A stretch of 64,000 nt of DNA from Achatina immaculata (lineage: Eukaryota; Mollusca; Gastropoda; Stylommatophora; Achatinidae): NCBI GenBank assembly GCA_009760885.1, contig CM019699.1:42296268-42360267 (forward strand), written 5' to 3'. The notes beneath the pieces were generated by a model that did not search any database, was not told the origin of the DNA, and saw only the letters and a list, made by a program, of their open reading frames with translations. The position numbers and the translations under genes were made by a program. Shown here piece by piece: positions 21,481 to 31,842 of the stretch. Positions within the stretch are counted from its first letter, which is position 1. The number at the start of each line of letters is the position of its first letter.

Positions 21481-22604
21481 TTCTTCTTCTTATTCTTCTT
21501 CTTCTTCGTTCGCTTCTACCACCAAGATCACCCAGTGATCCTACTGAATTTACTCCTGTGGTTCTTGCGATAGTCTCATTTAGGACGGAGGCTCAAAGCA
21601 TTGTGGGGTTTGGGCCTATATTCTCGATGGGTCACAGAAGCGGCATTGCATGACACTGTGGTTTTCGTTGCACCAGTTTAGTCTAGAGTTAGACTTCCTC
21701 ACCTGAAAACCTCAACGTGTTTTGGATATTAGTATATCCCCGCCTGGTGAGAGGTGGTGCCCATCCAGTCCAGAGTTGGACTTTCTCACCAGAAAACCTC
21801 AACGTGATTTGGATATGAATATATCCCCGTCGGGTGAGAGGTGGCTGCCTATCTGGACTGCACTGGTCCAGTGTCTCTGATTTCAGCATTTTGTGGTCGT
21901 GATCACTACCCTTCCTGGTGGTTACCAGGACAGAGCTTTTGTCGAGGACGAATTCTCACCTCTACTAAGTTTTACCCCTGGGTTAAGCCAGTTTAGGCAT
22001 ATTATCCCAGTATAGGTGTATTTAGGATGTGACCAGCCTCTAGAGCAGCAGTACCATGATATGAATAGCCATCAAGTTTCACCCCTGGGTTAAGCAGGTT
22101 TAGGCATATTGGCCCAGTATGGGTGTATACAGAATGTGGCCAGGCTCCACAGCAGAAGCGTCGTGGTATGAGTAGCCCTCACAGCGAGACTAGTGACCAT
22201 ACCTATTAAACTTCACTTAATCCTTTCTAACACCTTTTTCACAGCAGCGCCGCGGGGCAACCCTAACCACATTTTTCATCATTGGCTGGGAGGAATTTCA
22301 CCTCACGCGCAGCAGCCAAAGAATCTTGCCAGCAGCGTTTTAGTTTAACTCCTGGGTTAAGCCGGTTTAGGCATTTTGCCCCAGTGTATGTGTATATAGG
22401 ACCTGGCCGGTCTCTAGAGCAGAGATGCTGTGATATTAGTAGCCCTCACCGCGAGACTACTGGCCATACCAATAAAACTTCACTTACTCCTTCCCATCAC
22501 CTTTTCCACGGCAGCTCCGCAGGGCAACCCTAATCGCATTTTTCTTCACTGGCCAGGAGGAGTTTCACCCCATGCACAACAGCTGAGGAATCTCGCCAGC
22601 AGCG
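21481..22604 (-). mobile_element. GAA-tailed non-autonomous retroelement, short form
   Basis: A 1124-bp insertion flanked by an 11-bp duplication ATAATTTTAGC (21470-21480 and 22605-22615). On the plus strand it begins with (TTC)n and GTTCGCTTCTACCACCAAGA, the inverted 3' end of the family. Internal repeats (GTTAAGCCGGTTTAGGCAT with AGGATGTGACC) are present in three copies. The 5' end (right edge, CGCCAGCAGCG) is the same position as in the copy at 39400-43815, suggesting a genuine short subfamily rather than random truncation. Non-coding. Confidence 0.85.
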
Positions 22605-22740
22605 ATAATTTTAGCAAGTAACTTTGTTCCCACCAGTGAAATGCATGTATTCACTTTCATATTTGGCCATTTTAAAATTCAAATATTCATTTTTGGGTGA
22701 AAATATTTAGTTCAAATTTAATGGCAAGTTGAGTGGATAA

Positions 22741-23215
22741 ACTTGAATGTCAGTATAAATACAGAGAGATGACAAGTGGATAATCACTCTGACTTTGGTA
22801 TAAGGATAGAGAGATGACAAGTGGATACATCACCCTGACTGCTGGTATACAGATAGAGATGATATGTATATAAATCACCTCAACTGTCAGTACAAAGACA
22901 GAGAGGTTACATATAGATAAATCACACTGACTGTCAGTATAAGGATAGAAAGATGACAACTGGATACATCGCCATGACTGTCAGTATTAAAAAAAAAAAC
23001 CAGAGAGGTGACATGTAGATAAATCTAATGTAGACTGTCAGCATTTCATTTCCATGATCCAGCAGCCATTTAAGCTTGCAGTCTTCAGCTCGCAGCAATG
23101 GTAAAGTATCTGCTGGTGACTGTCAGTATAAAGACAGAGGTGACATGCAGATAAATCACCCTGTCATTACAAATCAAGAAAGTGATGACATGCACAAATC
23201 ACTCTGACTATAAAG
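22741..23215. repeat. degenerate minisatellite of roughly 45-50 bp
   Basis: Repeated CTGACTGTCAGTATAAAGAC, AGAGAGATGACA and AGATAAATCAC, with one divergent spacer at about 23040-23110. Confidence 0.8.
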
Positions 23216-23233
23216 AGTTTCATACAGCCTTAC

Positions 23234-23390
23234 CATCATCATCAGTTGTGTCGGGTGGCTGATTCTTCATTGTAAACACACGCCTCAGCTTACAGTTGGC
23301 TGAGACTGATATCTGGTCTAGACATCGAAATGTCTGGCTGATCCATGTTTCTCCTACAAATGACACCAAGTCAATTACCAAATTCAGCCA
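23234..23390 (-). CDS. host gene exon E
   Basis: A 157-bp exon with an excellent acceptor (ATTTATATTTTTTTTCAG just above 23390) and donor GATGATG/GTAAGG just below 23234. Phase 0 in, 1 out: 52 codons plus one base. The peptide opens WLNLVIDLVSFVGETWISQT and contains FRCLDQISVSANCKLRRVFT, ending in an acidic DTTDDD. It looks like a folded domain segment, is not related to any repeat in the window, and is the strongest single exon candidate with exons A and H. Gene identity unknown. Confidence 0.6.
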
Positions 23391-23429
23391 CTGAAAAAAA
23401 ATATAAATGTGATACAGATGAATAACTTG

Positions 23430-23660
23430 AAAAGATAAAAGGGATGGCAACTGCAGTAAAACTGGTTCTAATAATAAAGGTAGATAGAGATGTATGGTGC
23501 AGTTTTACAAGGTGGCAGAGGGAGTGAGAAAAGAGAGAAAAGTGAGAAAAAACGAATAGAAAGTATGAGAGCAAGATGAGAATGTATAAATGAAAAACAT
23601 ACAACATCCTATATTTCAGCATGAGCCTTTTTCGAGGATTACATACATAAACGAGACAAA
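23430..23660 (-). mobile_element. Penelope-like-style 3' fragment
   Basis: Inverted relative of the element at 47545-47795: it shares AAAACTGGTTCTAATAATAA, ATGTATGGTGCAGTTTTACA, GGCAGAGGGAGTGAG, GAATAGAAAGTATGAGA and AGCCTTTTTCGAGGATTACA. The last, read on the minus strand as a CTCGAAAAAGGCT then CGCC-like motif, recalls the end of Penelope-like elements, but no protein domain is present to confirm the class. Confidence 0.45.
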
Positions 23661-24110
23661 GACATATAACTAAATGAAAAACGTATCTTAATGTGGCATC
23701 CTCCAAAAGTAGGAAACACAGAGAAATGTGTGTCCACTAGACTAGGCATAGAGACCACGTGAAACCACACAAAGGATAAGCAGATAGAGCCAATCGTAAA
23801 GAAGAGGTGGAGAGAGGAAGGGAAACAGGTGGAGGAAGGGCAACAGAAACATGATAGCCACTAGAGGTGTTTGGGGGGGGGGGGGAGTGGAGAGAGAATG
23901 AATGAAGAACATAAACACCTGCAGTGAGAAAATGTGAAACTGGTGAATAGGACAAGACCTTATACACCTGTAGGTCGCCAGAGAAGAAGGGAAGGGGTGA
24001 CAGGGAAGGGAGCTAGGAGAAAGAAACTAGAATATAAATCATGAAAAAAAAAGAAGGGGGGGTGAAAAACTAAGTTAAAGGAAGCTGAAGACATTGTTAA
24101 ATCAGGGATG
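23661..24110. other. purine-rich sequence, nothing recognised
   Basis: Contains a G-run of about 13 at 23873-23885 and purine-rich imperfect repeats. No supported gene. Confidence 0.5.
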
Positions 24111-24111
24111 T

Positions 24112-25300
24112 GGAGTTACAGGAAATCTGGGGCTGAGTTAGAGTCAGAGTTGGTGGAAATGGGTTGAGTTAGAGTCAGAGTTGGTGGAAATGGATTGTCA
24201 GACATGGTGTAAACTGACTGAGTTAGAGTTGGTGGAAATGGATTGTTAGACATGGTGTAAACTGATTGAGTTAGAGTTGGTGGAAATGGATTGTTAGACA
24301 TGGTGTAAACTGATTGAGTTAGAGTTGGTGGAAATGGATTGTTAGACATGGTGTAAACTGATTGAGTTAGAGTTGGTGGAAATGGGTTGTTGGTGTAAAC
24401 TGAGTTAGATTTGGTGGAAATGGGTTGTTGGTGTAAACTGTTTGAGTTAGATTTGGTGGAAATGGGTTGTTAGATTTGGTGTAAACTGTTTGAGCTAGAG
24501 TCACAGGTGGTGAAAATGGATTGTTAGAGTTGGTTTAAACTGACTGAGTTAGAGTTGGTGGAAACAGGTTGTTAGATTTGGTGTAAACTGATTGAGTTAG
24601 AGTTGGTGGAAATGGGTTGTTAGGTTTGGTGCATACTGTTTGAGTTATAGTTGATGGAAATGGGTTGGTAGAGTTGGTCTAAACTGTTTGAGTTAGATTT
24701 GAAGTTGGTGGAAACAGGTTCTTAGAGTTGGTGTAAACTGACTGAGTTCGAGTCAAAGTTGGTGTAAACTAATTGAGTTAGAGTTGGTAGAAATGTGGTG
24801 AGTCAGAGTTAGTGGAAATGTGGTGAGTCAGAGTTGGTGGAAATGTGGTGAGTCAGATTTGGTGGAAATGTGAGTCAGAATTGGTGGAAATGTGGTGAGA
24901 CAGAGTTGGTGGAAATGTGGTGAGTCAGAGTTAGTGGAAATGTGGTGAGTCAGAGTTGCTGGAAATGTTAGTCATAGTTGATGGAAATGTGGTGAGTTAG
25001 AGTTAATGGAAATGTGGTGAGTTAGAGTTGATGGAAATGTTGTGAGTTAGAGTTGATGGAAAAGTGGTGAGTTAGAGTTGATGGAAATGTGGTAAGTTAG
25101 AGTTGATGGAAATGTGGTGAGTTAGAGTTGATGGAAATGTGGTGAGTTAGAGTTGATGGAAATGTGGTGAGTTAGAGTTGATGGAAATGTGGTGAGTTAG
25201 AGTTGATGGAAATGTGGTGAGTTAGAGTTGATGGAAATGTGGTGAGACAGAGTTGGCAAAAATGTGGTGAGTTAAAGTTGGTGGAAATATGGTGAGTTTG
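24112..25300. repeat. 48-bp then 25-bp minisatellite
   Basis: Left half: units of 48 bp with GTTAGAGTTGGTGGAAATGG and GTTAGACATGGTGTAAACTG. Right half (about 24780 onward): units of 25 bp, GTTAGAGTTGATGGAAATGT plus GGTGA. The short unit is evidently the first half of the long one, so one array evolved from the other. Confidence 0.92.
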
Positions 25301-25379
25301 CAGAAATGCACCATTTATGAAGTCATCTGAGTATAGAAGATCAGTGGAATCAGCATCATAGGTACAGAATGCTGACTCG

Positions 25380-26019
25380 ATAGCTTTTATATGCTTCAGA
25401 TCAAATCAGACTGTGCCATGCCACAAGGCATAGGCGGTCATCTATCTCCATCTTGCTCCATCTTCCATCTTCCATGTCTCGAATCAATTCAATTGTTTTT
25501 CCACCAAATCATGCAGTCAAGTCATCCAAATATTTCTGTCTTCTTTGCCCTCTCTGTCATTTGCCATTTACCTTTCCAGCCATGACCAATTTTTCGAAAC
25601 CTTCATATCTGCTGATGTGTCCAAGAAACTCTGATTGTATTTTTATTATGTATGGCACCAGTCTGAGATATTCCTTTGTCTGCTGTAATACTTCTTCATT
25701 TGCCTTTCTGGCTTCCATGGTATGTGAAGCATCCTTCTTAAGAACCACATTTCAGTAGTCTTTATTCTTTGTTCTAATTGCTTATTCATGGTCCATGTTT
25801 ACTTGTATAAAGCAGAATAGTTCTATATTGCACCTTAGAATTCACTTTCTTATTGCCAGTGACAGTCTTTGTTTTGTTAATATGTTCTTCATTTGTCCAA
25901 AAGCTGTCTTTGCCATTGCTATCCTGGTTCTGATTTCTTCAGTGCACCTGCCATCAGAAGCTATGACTATAGCTAAATATTTGTATCTGCTGATCTTCAT
26001 ATCTTCCACTGCACTATAG
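25380..26019 (-). pseudogene. RTE LINE, 3' part of the copy that hosts a mariner
   Basis: Minus-strand RTE similar to 1364-3300. Seen are MKISRYKYLAIVIASDGRCT (thumb), KTAFGQMKNILTKQ, ARKANEEVLQQTKEYLR, and IQSEFLGHISRYEGFEKLVM with GKVNGK. Between the Asp-bearing FIDY segment (26020-26054) and AVEDMKISRYKYL most of the catalytic core is missing. The rest of this element lies at 27132-27430 and 27628-27795, rearranged by a duplication. Confidence 0.8.
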
Positions 26020-26119
26020 TAATCTATGAAGCACACATAAAGATCTCTGCTCACTTCTTGTAGTCACTCTATTAACATCCTTTATATGAAAATTGTGTTT
26101 GTTGTTCTTTTTCCTTCTA

Positions 26120-27131
26120 CAGGGTCCGGCATAAAGCATAGCTAGATTTAACTGACGTAGTGTGCAGAAACTGAATACGTGTGAAAAAAAATATGACGTC
26201 AGAGATGAAGCAGACAAACGGTCATTTTTAACAATGGCTTCTTGGCAAACACAACACCGCACATTCACCACTGAAACTTATTTTAAAAGTGGAGAACCGT
26301 ATTTAAAAAGTGGAGAATCGTCTGTACAATAAAAGTTTCATCACCATTTTGAGTTGGATCCCCATGATAATGTTTCCGATCGGAGGACAAAACAATTTTG
26401 AGGTAGGTCAAAAAATTTAAGGAAACCTCTAATTGCCTTAATAACAAGTCTACTGGGCATCCAAGAACTCAACAGACACCTGAACGAAATCAAGAAGTCC
26501 ACAACGCATTGCTCAGTTGCCCTGTGATCAGCTGTTAGGAACGCTTTGGCACTTGGCATCCTCTTACTATTAATAGTGATCTTTATGTGCAGATGCTAAC
26601 TGAATACTTCATTCTAGATACTTCATTCTAGACTTGGCCAAAAGAAATAAGAGACTAATATGGTTTCAACATGATGGAGCATCTGCCCACACAGCCCGTC
26701 AGTCCATGGCCATGCTGCGACAAGCATTTCCCAATCGTCCTATTTCCAGATTTGGGGATATTCATTGGCCAGCAAAGGTCACTGGATTTATCGGCCACAG
26801 ACTTTTTTGTAGAGGTATCTCAAGAACACAGTGTATGCTAGTCAACCATAGTCAATTGCAGACCTAAAAGATCGAATTCGACACTGCATTCAAAATATCC
26901 CTTTGAATATGTTAAATGCTGTTATGCAGGAATTTTCCAGACGCCTGGCTGAATGTATCACATGTAATGGCGGTCATCTAACCGGCATAATTTTCAAAAC
27001 CTAAATATGATTGTTAGTAATAATAAAAATACCCACTTTTCTGAGTTTCATTTCACTTCTTTTTATCAAAAACATGTATAGCATTTATTTATTTTCCATT
27101 TTTATTCAGCTATGCTTTATGCCGGACCCTG
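26120..27131 (+). mobile_element. mariner-type transposon (copy 1), transposase dead
   Basis: A 1012-bp element with perfect 24-bp terminal inverted repeats starting CAGGGTCCGGCATAAAGCAT. It is inserted in an RTE at TA (26118-26119; the right duplicate reads AA). The plus strand encodes a decayed transposase from ATGGCTTCTTGGCAAACACA (26235): MASWQTQHRTFTTETYFKSG, then ELDPHDNVSDRRTKQ, and at 26634-26867 KRLIWFQHDGASAHTARQSM (Asp of the DDE core in QHDGA) and FPNRPISRFGDIHWPAKV; then IADLKDRIRHCIQNIP and RRLAECITCNGGHL at the C-terminus. Stops occur, so it cannot encode an active protein, yet the ends are perfect and could still be mobilised in trans. Confidence 0.9.
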
Positions 27132-27430
27132 AACAAATCCACATTGTTCTTCTAATATTTCTGGTTTAATCTTGTTTTTCATCTTCATCATTTTAATTCT
27201 TAGTGATCTTGGTGGCATGGCTCATAAGACTGATCATACAGTGCTGATCATGTTGAATAGCTCTCGCCTTTTTTGGAAGTGTAATGAAGATTGACTTAGT
27301 TAAGTCTGTTCGCATTTCTCCTGCATGATACATTGCACTTAACAGTTCTGTGACTGTTTCAGTTCTGAAATCTTCCAAAGCTTTTATCATTTCTGTGGAA
27401 AAAACCAGGAGCTTTACTGGTTTTCATTCA
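27132..27430 (-). pseudogene. RTE reverse transcriptase N-terminal segment
   Basis: Minus-strand MIKALEDFRTETVTELLSAM, DLTKSIFITLPKKARAIQHD and QHCMISLMSHATKITKN, the start of an RTE reverse transcriptase, upstream of the mariner insertion. The mariner sits in the segment that normally reads EEQCGFVxGKGT. Confidence 0.85.
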
Positions 27431-27436
27431 TGTCAG

Positions 27437-27627
27437 AGCATCTGTGATATGCTTAGTCTGTGATATGCTTAGTGTGTGATATGCTTGGTGTGTGATATGC
27501 TTAGTCTGTGATATGCTTAGTGTATAATATGCTTAGTCTGTGATATGCTTAGTGTGTGATATGCTTAATGTGTGATATGCTTAGTGTGTGTGATATGCTT
27601 AGTGTGTGATGTGCTTAGTCTGTGATG
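27437..27627. repeat. 16-bp minisatellite (short block)
   Basis: About 12 units of TGATATGCTTAGTCTG or GTGTG variants. The same repeat expands to about 1 kb at 29178-30192. Confidence 0.92.
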
Positions 27628-27795
27628 GTATTGTCCACTTACTGCTGCCATTTGTTGCCAGTAGATGTTTTTTACTATCTGTAAGTCTCTTCCATCAATT
27701 TCCACTTTATCAAGCAACTTAAAAATTTCTTCATGTCTTACTCTATCAAATGCTCTATTGTAATCTATGAAGCACACATAAAGATCTCTGCTCAC
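27628..27795 (-). pseudogene. RTE reverse transcriptase motif A segment
   Basis: Minus-strand SRDLYVCFIDYNRAFDRVRH (catalytic Asp in FIDY), EIFKLLDKVEIDGRDLQIVK and NIYWQQMAAVSG. In copy 1 of the duplication the equivalent frame jumps from FIDY directly to the thumb, so this block survives only here. Confidence 0.85.
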
Positions 27796-27860
27796 TTCTT
27801 GTAGTCACTCTATTAACATCCTTTATATGAAAATTGTGTTTGTTGTTCTTTTTCCTTCTA

Positions 27861-28872
27861 CAGGGTCCGGCATAAAGCATAGCTAGATTTAACTGACGTA
27901 GTGTGCAGAAACTGAATACGTGTGAAAAAAAATATGACGTCAGAGATGAAGCAGACAAACGGTCATTTTTAACAATGGCTTCTTGGCAAACACAACACCG
28001 CACATTCACCACTGAAACTTATTTTAAAAGTGGAGAACCGTATTTAAAAAGTGGAGAATCGTCTGTACAATAAAAGTTTCATCACCATTTTGAGTTGGAT
28101 CCCCATGATAATGTTTCCGATCGGAGGACAAAACAATTTTGAGGTAGGTCAAAAAATTTAAGGAAACCTCTAATTGCCTTAATAACAAGTCTACTGGGCA
28201 TCCAAGAACTCAACAGACACCTGAACGAAATCAAGAAGTCCACAACGCATTGCTCAGTTGCCCTGTGATCAGCTGTTAGGAACGCTTTGGCACTTGGCAT
28301 CCTCTTACTATTAATAGTGATCTTTATGTGCAGATGCTAACTGAATACTTCATTCTAGATACTTCATTCTAGACTTGGCCAAAAGAAATAAGAGACTAAT
28401 ATGGTTTCAACATGATGGAGCATCTGCCCACACAGCCCGTCAGTCCATGGCCATGCTGCGACAAGCATTTCCCAATCGTCCTATTTCCAGATTTGGGGAT
28501 ATTCATTGGCCAGCAAAGGTCACTGGATTTATCGGCCACAGACTTTTTTGTAGAGGTATCTCAAGAACACAGTGTATGCTAGTCAACCATAGTCAATTGC
28601 AGACCTAAAAGATCGAATTCGACACTGCATTCAAAATATCCCTTTGAATATGTTAAATGCTGTTATGCAGGAATTTTCCAGACGCCTGGCTGAATGTATC
28701 ACATGTAATGGCGGTCATCTAACCGGCATAATTTTCAAAACCTAAATATGATTGTTAGTAATAATAAAAATACCCACTTTTCTGAGTTTCATTTCACTTC
28801 TTTTTATCAAAAACATGTATAGCATTTATTTATTTTCCATTTTTATTCAGCTATGCTTTATGCCGGACCCTG
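27861..28872 (+). mobile_element. mariner-type transposon (copy 2)
   Basis: Identical in everything I compared to the element at 26120-27131, including inverted repeats and stop codons; it arose by the surrounding duplication, not by transposition. Confidence 0.9.
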
Positions 28873-29171
28873 AACAAATCCACATTGTTCTTCTAATATT
28901 TCTGGTTTAATCTTGTTTTTCATCTTCATCATTTTAATTCTTAGTGATCTTGGTGGCATGGCTCATAAGACTGATCATACAGTGCTGATCATGTTGAATA
29001 GCTCTCGCCTTTTTTGGAAGTGTAATGAAGATTGACTTAGTTAAGTCTGTTCGCATTTCTCCTGCATGATACATTGCACTTAACAGTTCTGTGACTGTTT
29101 CAGTTCTGAAATCTTCCAAAGCTTTTATCATTTCTGTGGAAAAAACCAGGAGCTTTACTGGTTTTCATTCA
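28873..29171 (-). pseudogene. RTE reverse transcriptase segment, duplicate
   Basis: Second copy of the segment at 27132-27430 (LTKSIFITLPKKARAIQHDQ), carried by the 1741-bp duplication. Confidence 0.85.
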
Positions 29172-29177
29172 TGTCAG

Positions 29178-30192
29178 AGCATCTGTGATATGCTTAGTCT
29201 GTGATATGCTTAGTGTGTGATATGCTTGGTGTGTGATATGCTTAGTCTGTGATATGCTTAGTGTATAATATGCTTAGTCTGTGATATGCTTAGTGTGTGA
29301 TATGCTTAATGTGTGATATGCTTAGTGTGTGTGATATGCTTAGTGTGTGATGTGCTTAGTCTGTGATGTGCTTAGTCTGATATGCTTAGTCTGTGATATG
29401 CTTAGTCTGTGATGTTCTTAGTCTGTGATATGCTTAGTCTGTGATATAGTTAGTGTGTGATATGCTTAGTCTGTGATGTGCTTAGTCTGTGATATGCTTA
29501 GTCTGTGATGTGCTTAGTCTGTGATGTTCTTAGTCTGTGATGTGCTTAGTCTGTGATGTTCTTAGTCTGTGATGTTCTTAGTCTATGATATGCTTAGTCT
29601 CTGATATTCTTAGTCTGTGATATGCTTAGTCTGTGATGTTCTTAGTCTATGATACGCTTAGTCTGTGATATGCTTAGTCTGTGATATGCTTAGTCTGTGA
29701 TATGCTTAGTCTGTGATATGCTTAGTCTATGATATGCTTAGTCTATGATATGCTTAGTCTATGATATTCTTAGTGTGTGATATGCTTAGTGTGTGATATG
29801 CTTAGTCTGTGATATGCTTTGTCTATGATATGCTTAGTCTGTGATATGCTTAGTCTATGATAGTCTGTGATATTCTTAGTCTGTGATATGCTTAGTCTGT
29901 GATATGCTTAGTCTATGATATGCTTAGTCTGTGATATGCTTAGTCTATGATATGCTTAGTCTGTGATATGCTTAGTCTGTGATATGCTTAGTCTGTGATA
30001 TGCTTAGTCTGTGATATGCTTAGTCTGTGATATGCTTAGTCTATGATATGCTTAGTCTGTGATATGCTTAGTCTATGATATGCTTAGTTGTGATATTCTT
30101 AGTCTGTGATATGCTTAGTCTGTGATATGCTTAGTCTGTGATGTTCTTAGTCTATGATATGCTTAGTCTATGATGTGCTTTGTCTGTGATGT
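29178..30192. repeat. 16-bp minisatellite (long block)
   Basis: Roughly 63 units of GTGATATGCTTAGTCT with GATGTTCTTAGTCT and TATGATATGCTTAGTC variants in runs. Confidence 0.95.
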
Positions 30193-30720
30193 TCTTAGTG
30201 GATTAGACTCTGGCCAAATCAGGTTACCTGCATAAATAATTAGATTTTGCATGCAAAATAATGACAGCTTAAATGTTTTTATCCACAACAAAATTGTCTG
30301 CCAAATATAAACTGCCAAGACCCTCTCCTGCTTTGATAAGGTGCTTCTAGTGGTAGGCTTTTTCAATCTTTAAGCAACATGCTATACTGAACAATTCTAG
30401 TGATAGACTTTCAATCTTTAAGCAACATACTATGCTGAACAATTCTGGTGATAGATTTTTTCAATCTTTAAGCAACATGCTATGCTGAACAATTCTAGTG
30501 ATCATGATTCTCCATTATATGTGGTCCTTGCTGCTTCCAATCAATTAAAATCCTGTTCTTTTCCTATGCCATTTGGTCAACTCATTCAGAAATATTTCCC
30601 TCTGCCTTCCATTACTTTTTTTCTCAAATTTTCCTGTTATTCCAAATTCTTTAAGAGACCCTGGGCAGTCAGAATGAGTGGATGCAAGAAGTGTTAGATA
30701 AAGAGTTTTGTTCATGAAAG
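30193..30720 (-). pseudogene. RTE C-terminal fragment next to a threefold 58-bp repeat
   Basis: The minus strand encodes GKFEKKSNGRQREIFLNELT and KWHRKRTGF at 30545-30660, an RTE C-terminus like those at 1364 and 25380. Left of it (30350-30500) three units share CAATCTTTAAGCAACATGCT and GAACAATTCTAGTGAT. Confidence 0.7.
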
Positions 30721-31320
30721 AAGAGATGGATAAAAGAGTCAATACTTACTTGAAGCAGGAACGTAAATGAGAGAAGAGATGGATAAAACAGTCAATACTT
30801 GCTTGAAGCAGGAGAGCAAATGAGAGAAGAGATGGATAAAAAAGTCAATACTTGCTTGAAGCAGGAGAGTGAATGAGAGAAGAGATTGATAAAAGAACGC
30901 ATGTGTGTAACACGTGAGTGAATGAGAGGAGAGATGGATAAAAGAACATTTGTGTGTAACACGAGTGAATGAGAGAAGAGAGAGATAAAAGAATATCTGT
31001 ATGTAACGTGAGTTTATGAGAGAAGAGAACATTTGTGTGTAACATATGAGTGAATGAGAGAAGAGACAGATAAAAGAATATCTGTGTGTAACTTGAGTGA
31101 ATGAGAGACGAGACAGATAAAAGAACATTTGTGTGTAACATGAGTGAATGAGAGAAGAGACAGAAAAAAGAATATATGTGTGTAAATGAGTGAATGAGAG
31201 AAGAGACAGATAAAAGAACATTTGTGTGTAACATATGATTGAATGAGAGAAGAGACAGATAAAAGAACATTTGTGTGTAACATACGAGTGAATGATGAGA
31301 GAGACAAATAAAAGTGAGAT
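30721..31320. repeat. minisatellite of about 43-49 bp
   Basis: Units carry GTGAATGAGAGAAGAGACAG and ATAAAAGAACATTTGTGTGT, with length variants. Three long minus-strand open frames run through it; all are repeat translations. Confidence 0.92.
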
Positions 31321-31449
31321 GTGGAAGAATAAATTAAGGAACAGATAGCAGGTAAACTGAACATCTGTGAGTAAGAGGAGAAGGCTGGAGAACATTTTTG
31401 CTTACACAGTTGTATAAATAAAGGGCAGACTAGAGAATGTTTTTTTCTT

Positions 31450-31842
31450 AACTAGTTGATTGAATAGAAGAAAGTTTGGAGACACTCTCTGCTGGTTTAG
31501 TTGAGTGAATAGAAGAAAGTTTGGAGACACTCTCTACTGGTTTAGAAGAGTGAATAGAAGAAAGTTTGGAGACACTCTCTGCTGGTTTAGTTGAGTGAAT
31601 AGAAGAAAGTTTGGAGACACTCTCTACTGGTTTAGTTGAGTGAATAGAAGAAAGTTTGGAGACATTCTCTGCTGGTTTAGATGAGTGAATAGAAGAAAGT
31701 TTGGAGACACCCTCTGCTGGTTTAGATGAGTGAATAGAAGAAAGTTTGGAGACATTCTCTGCTGGTTTAGATGAGTGAAGAGAAGAAAGTTTGAAGACAC
31801 CCTCTACTGGTTTAGTTGAGTGAATAGAAGAAAGTTTGGAGA
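31450..31842. repeat. 45-bp satellite, first block
   Basis: Nine units of the 45-bp repeat described at 33199-37440. Confidence 0.92.

Larger units (their letters stand above)
26020..27627. repeat. tandem duplication, offset 1741 bp, copy 1
   Basis: The sequence is repeated with no difference that I noticed at 27761-29368. The copy comprises a short RTE piece, a mariner, another RTE piece and the beginning of the 16-bp minisatellite. Left boundary: identity starts at GTAATCTATGAAGC; right boundary: identity ends at CTGTGATG. Confidence 0.9.
27761..29368. repeat. tandem duplication, offset 1741 bp, copy 2
   Basis: Second copy of 26020-27627; every open frame compared has the same translation. 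It flows into the expanded 16-bp minisatellite on the right. Confidence 0.9.
30094..31842. repeat. tandem duplication, offset 1749 bp, copy 1
   Basis: The same sequence recurs at 31843-33591. The left edge is inside the 16-bp minisatellite and the right edge inside the 45-bp satellite. The novel junction at about 31838-31845 joins GAGACATTCT to TAGTCTGTGA, with ATTCT shared by both parents. Confidence 0.9.

Noticed and set aside
23737..23967. 76-codon minus-strand frame with Pro/Ser-rich sequence
   Set aside because: Falls in purine-rich low-complexity DNA including a G-run; no splice context.
30739..31395. 218-codon and overlapping 141- and 116-codon minus-strand frames
   Set aside because: Three frames of the same tandem repeat, shifting where unit length changes.
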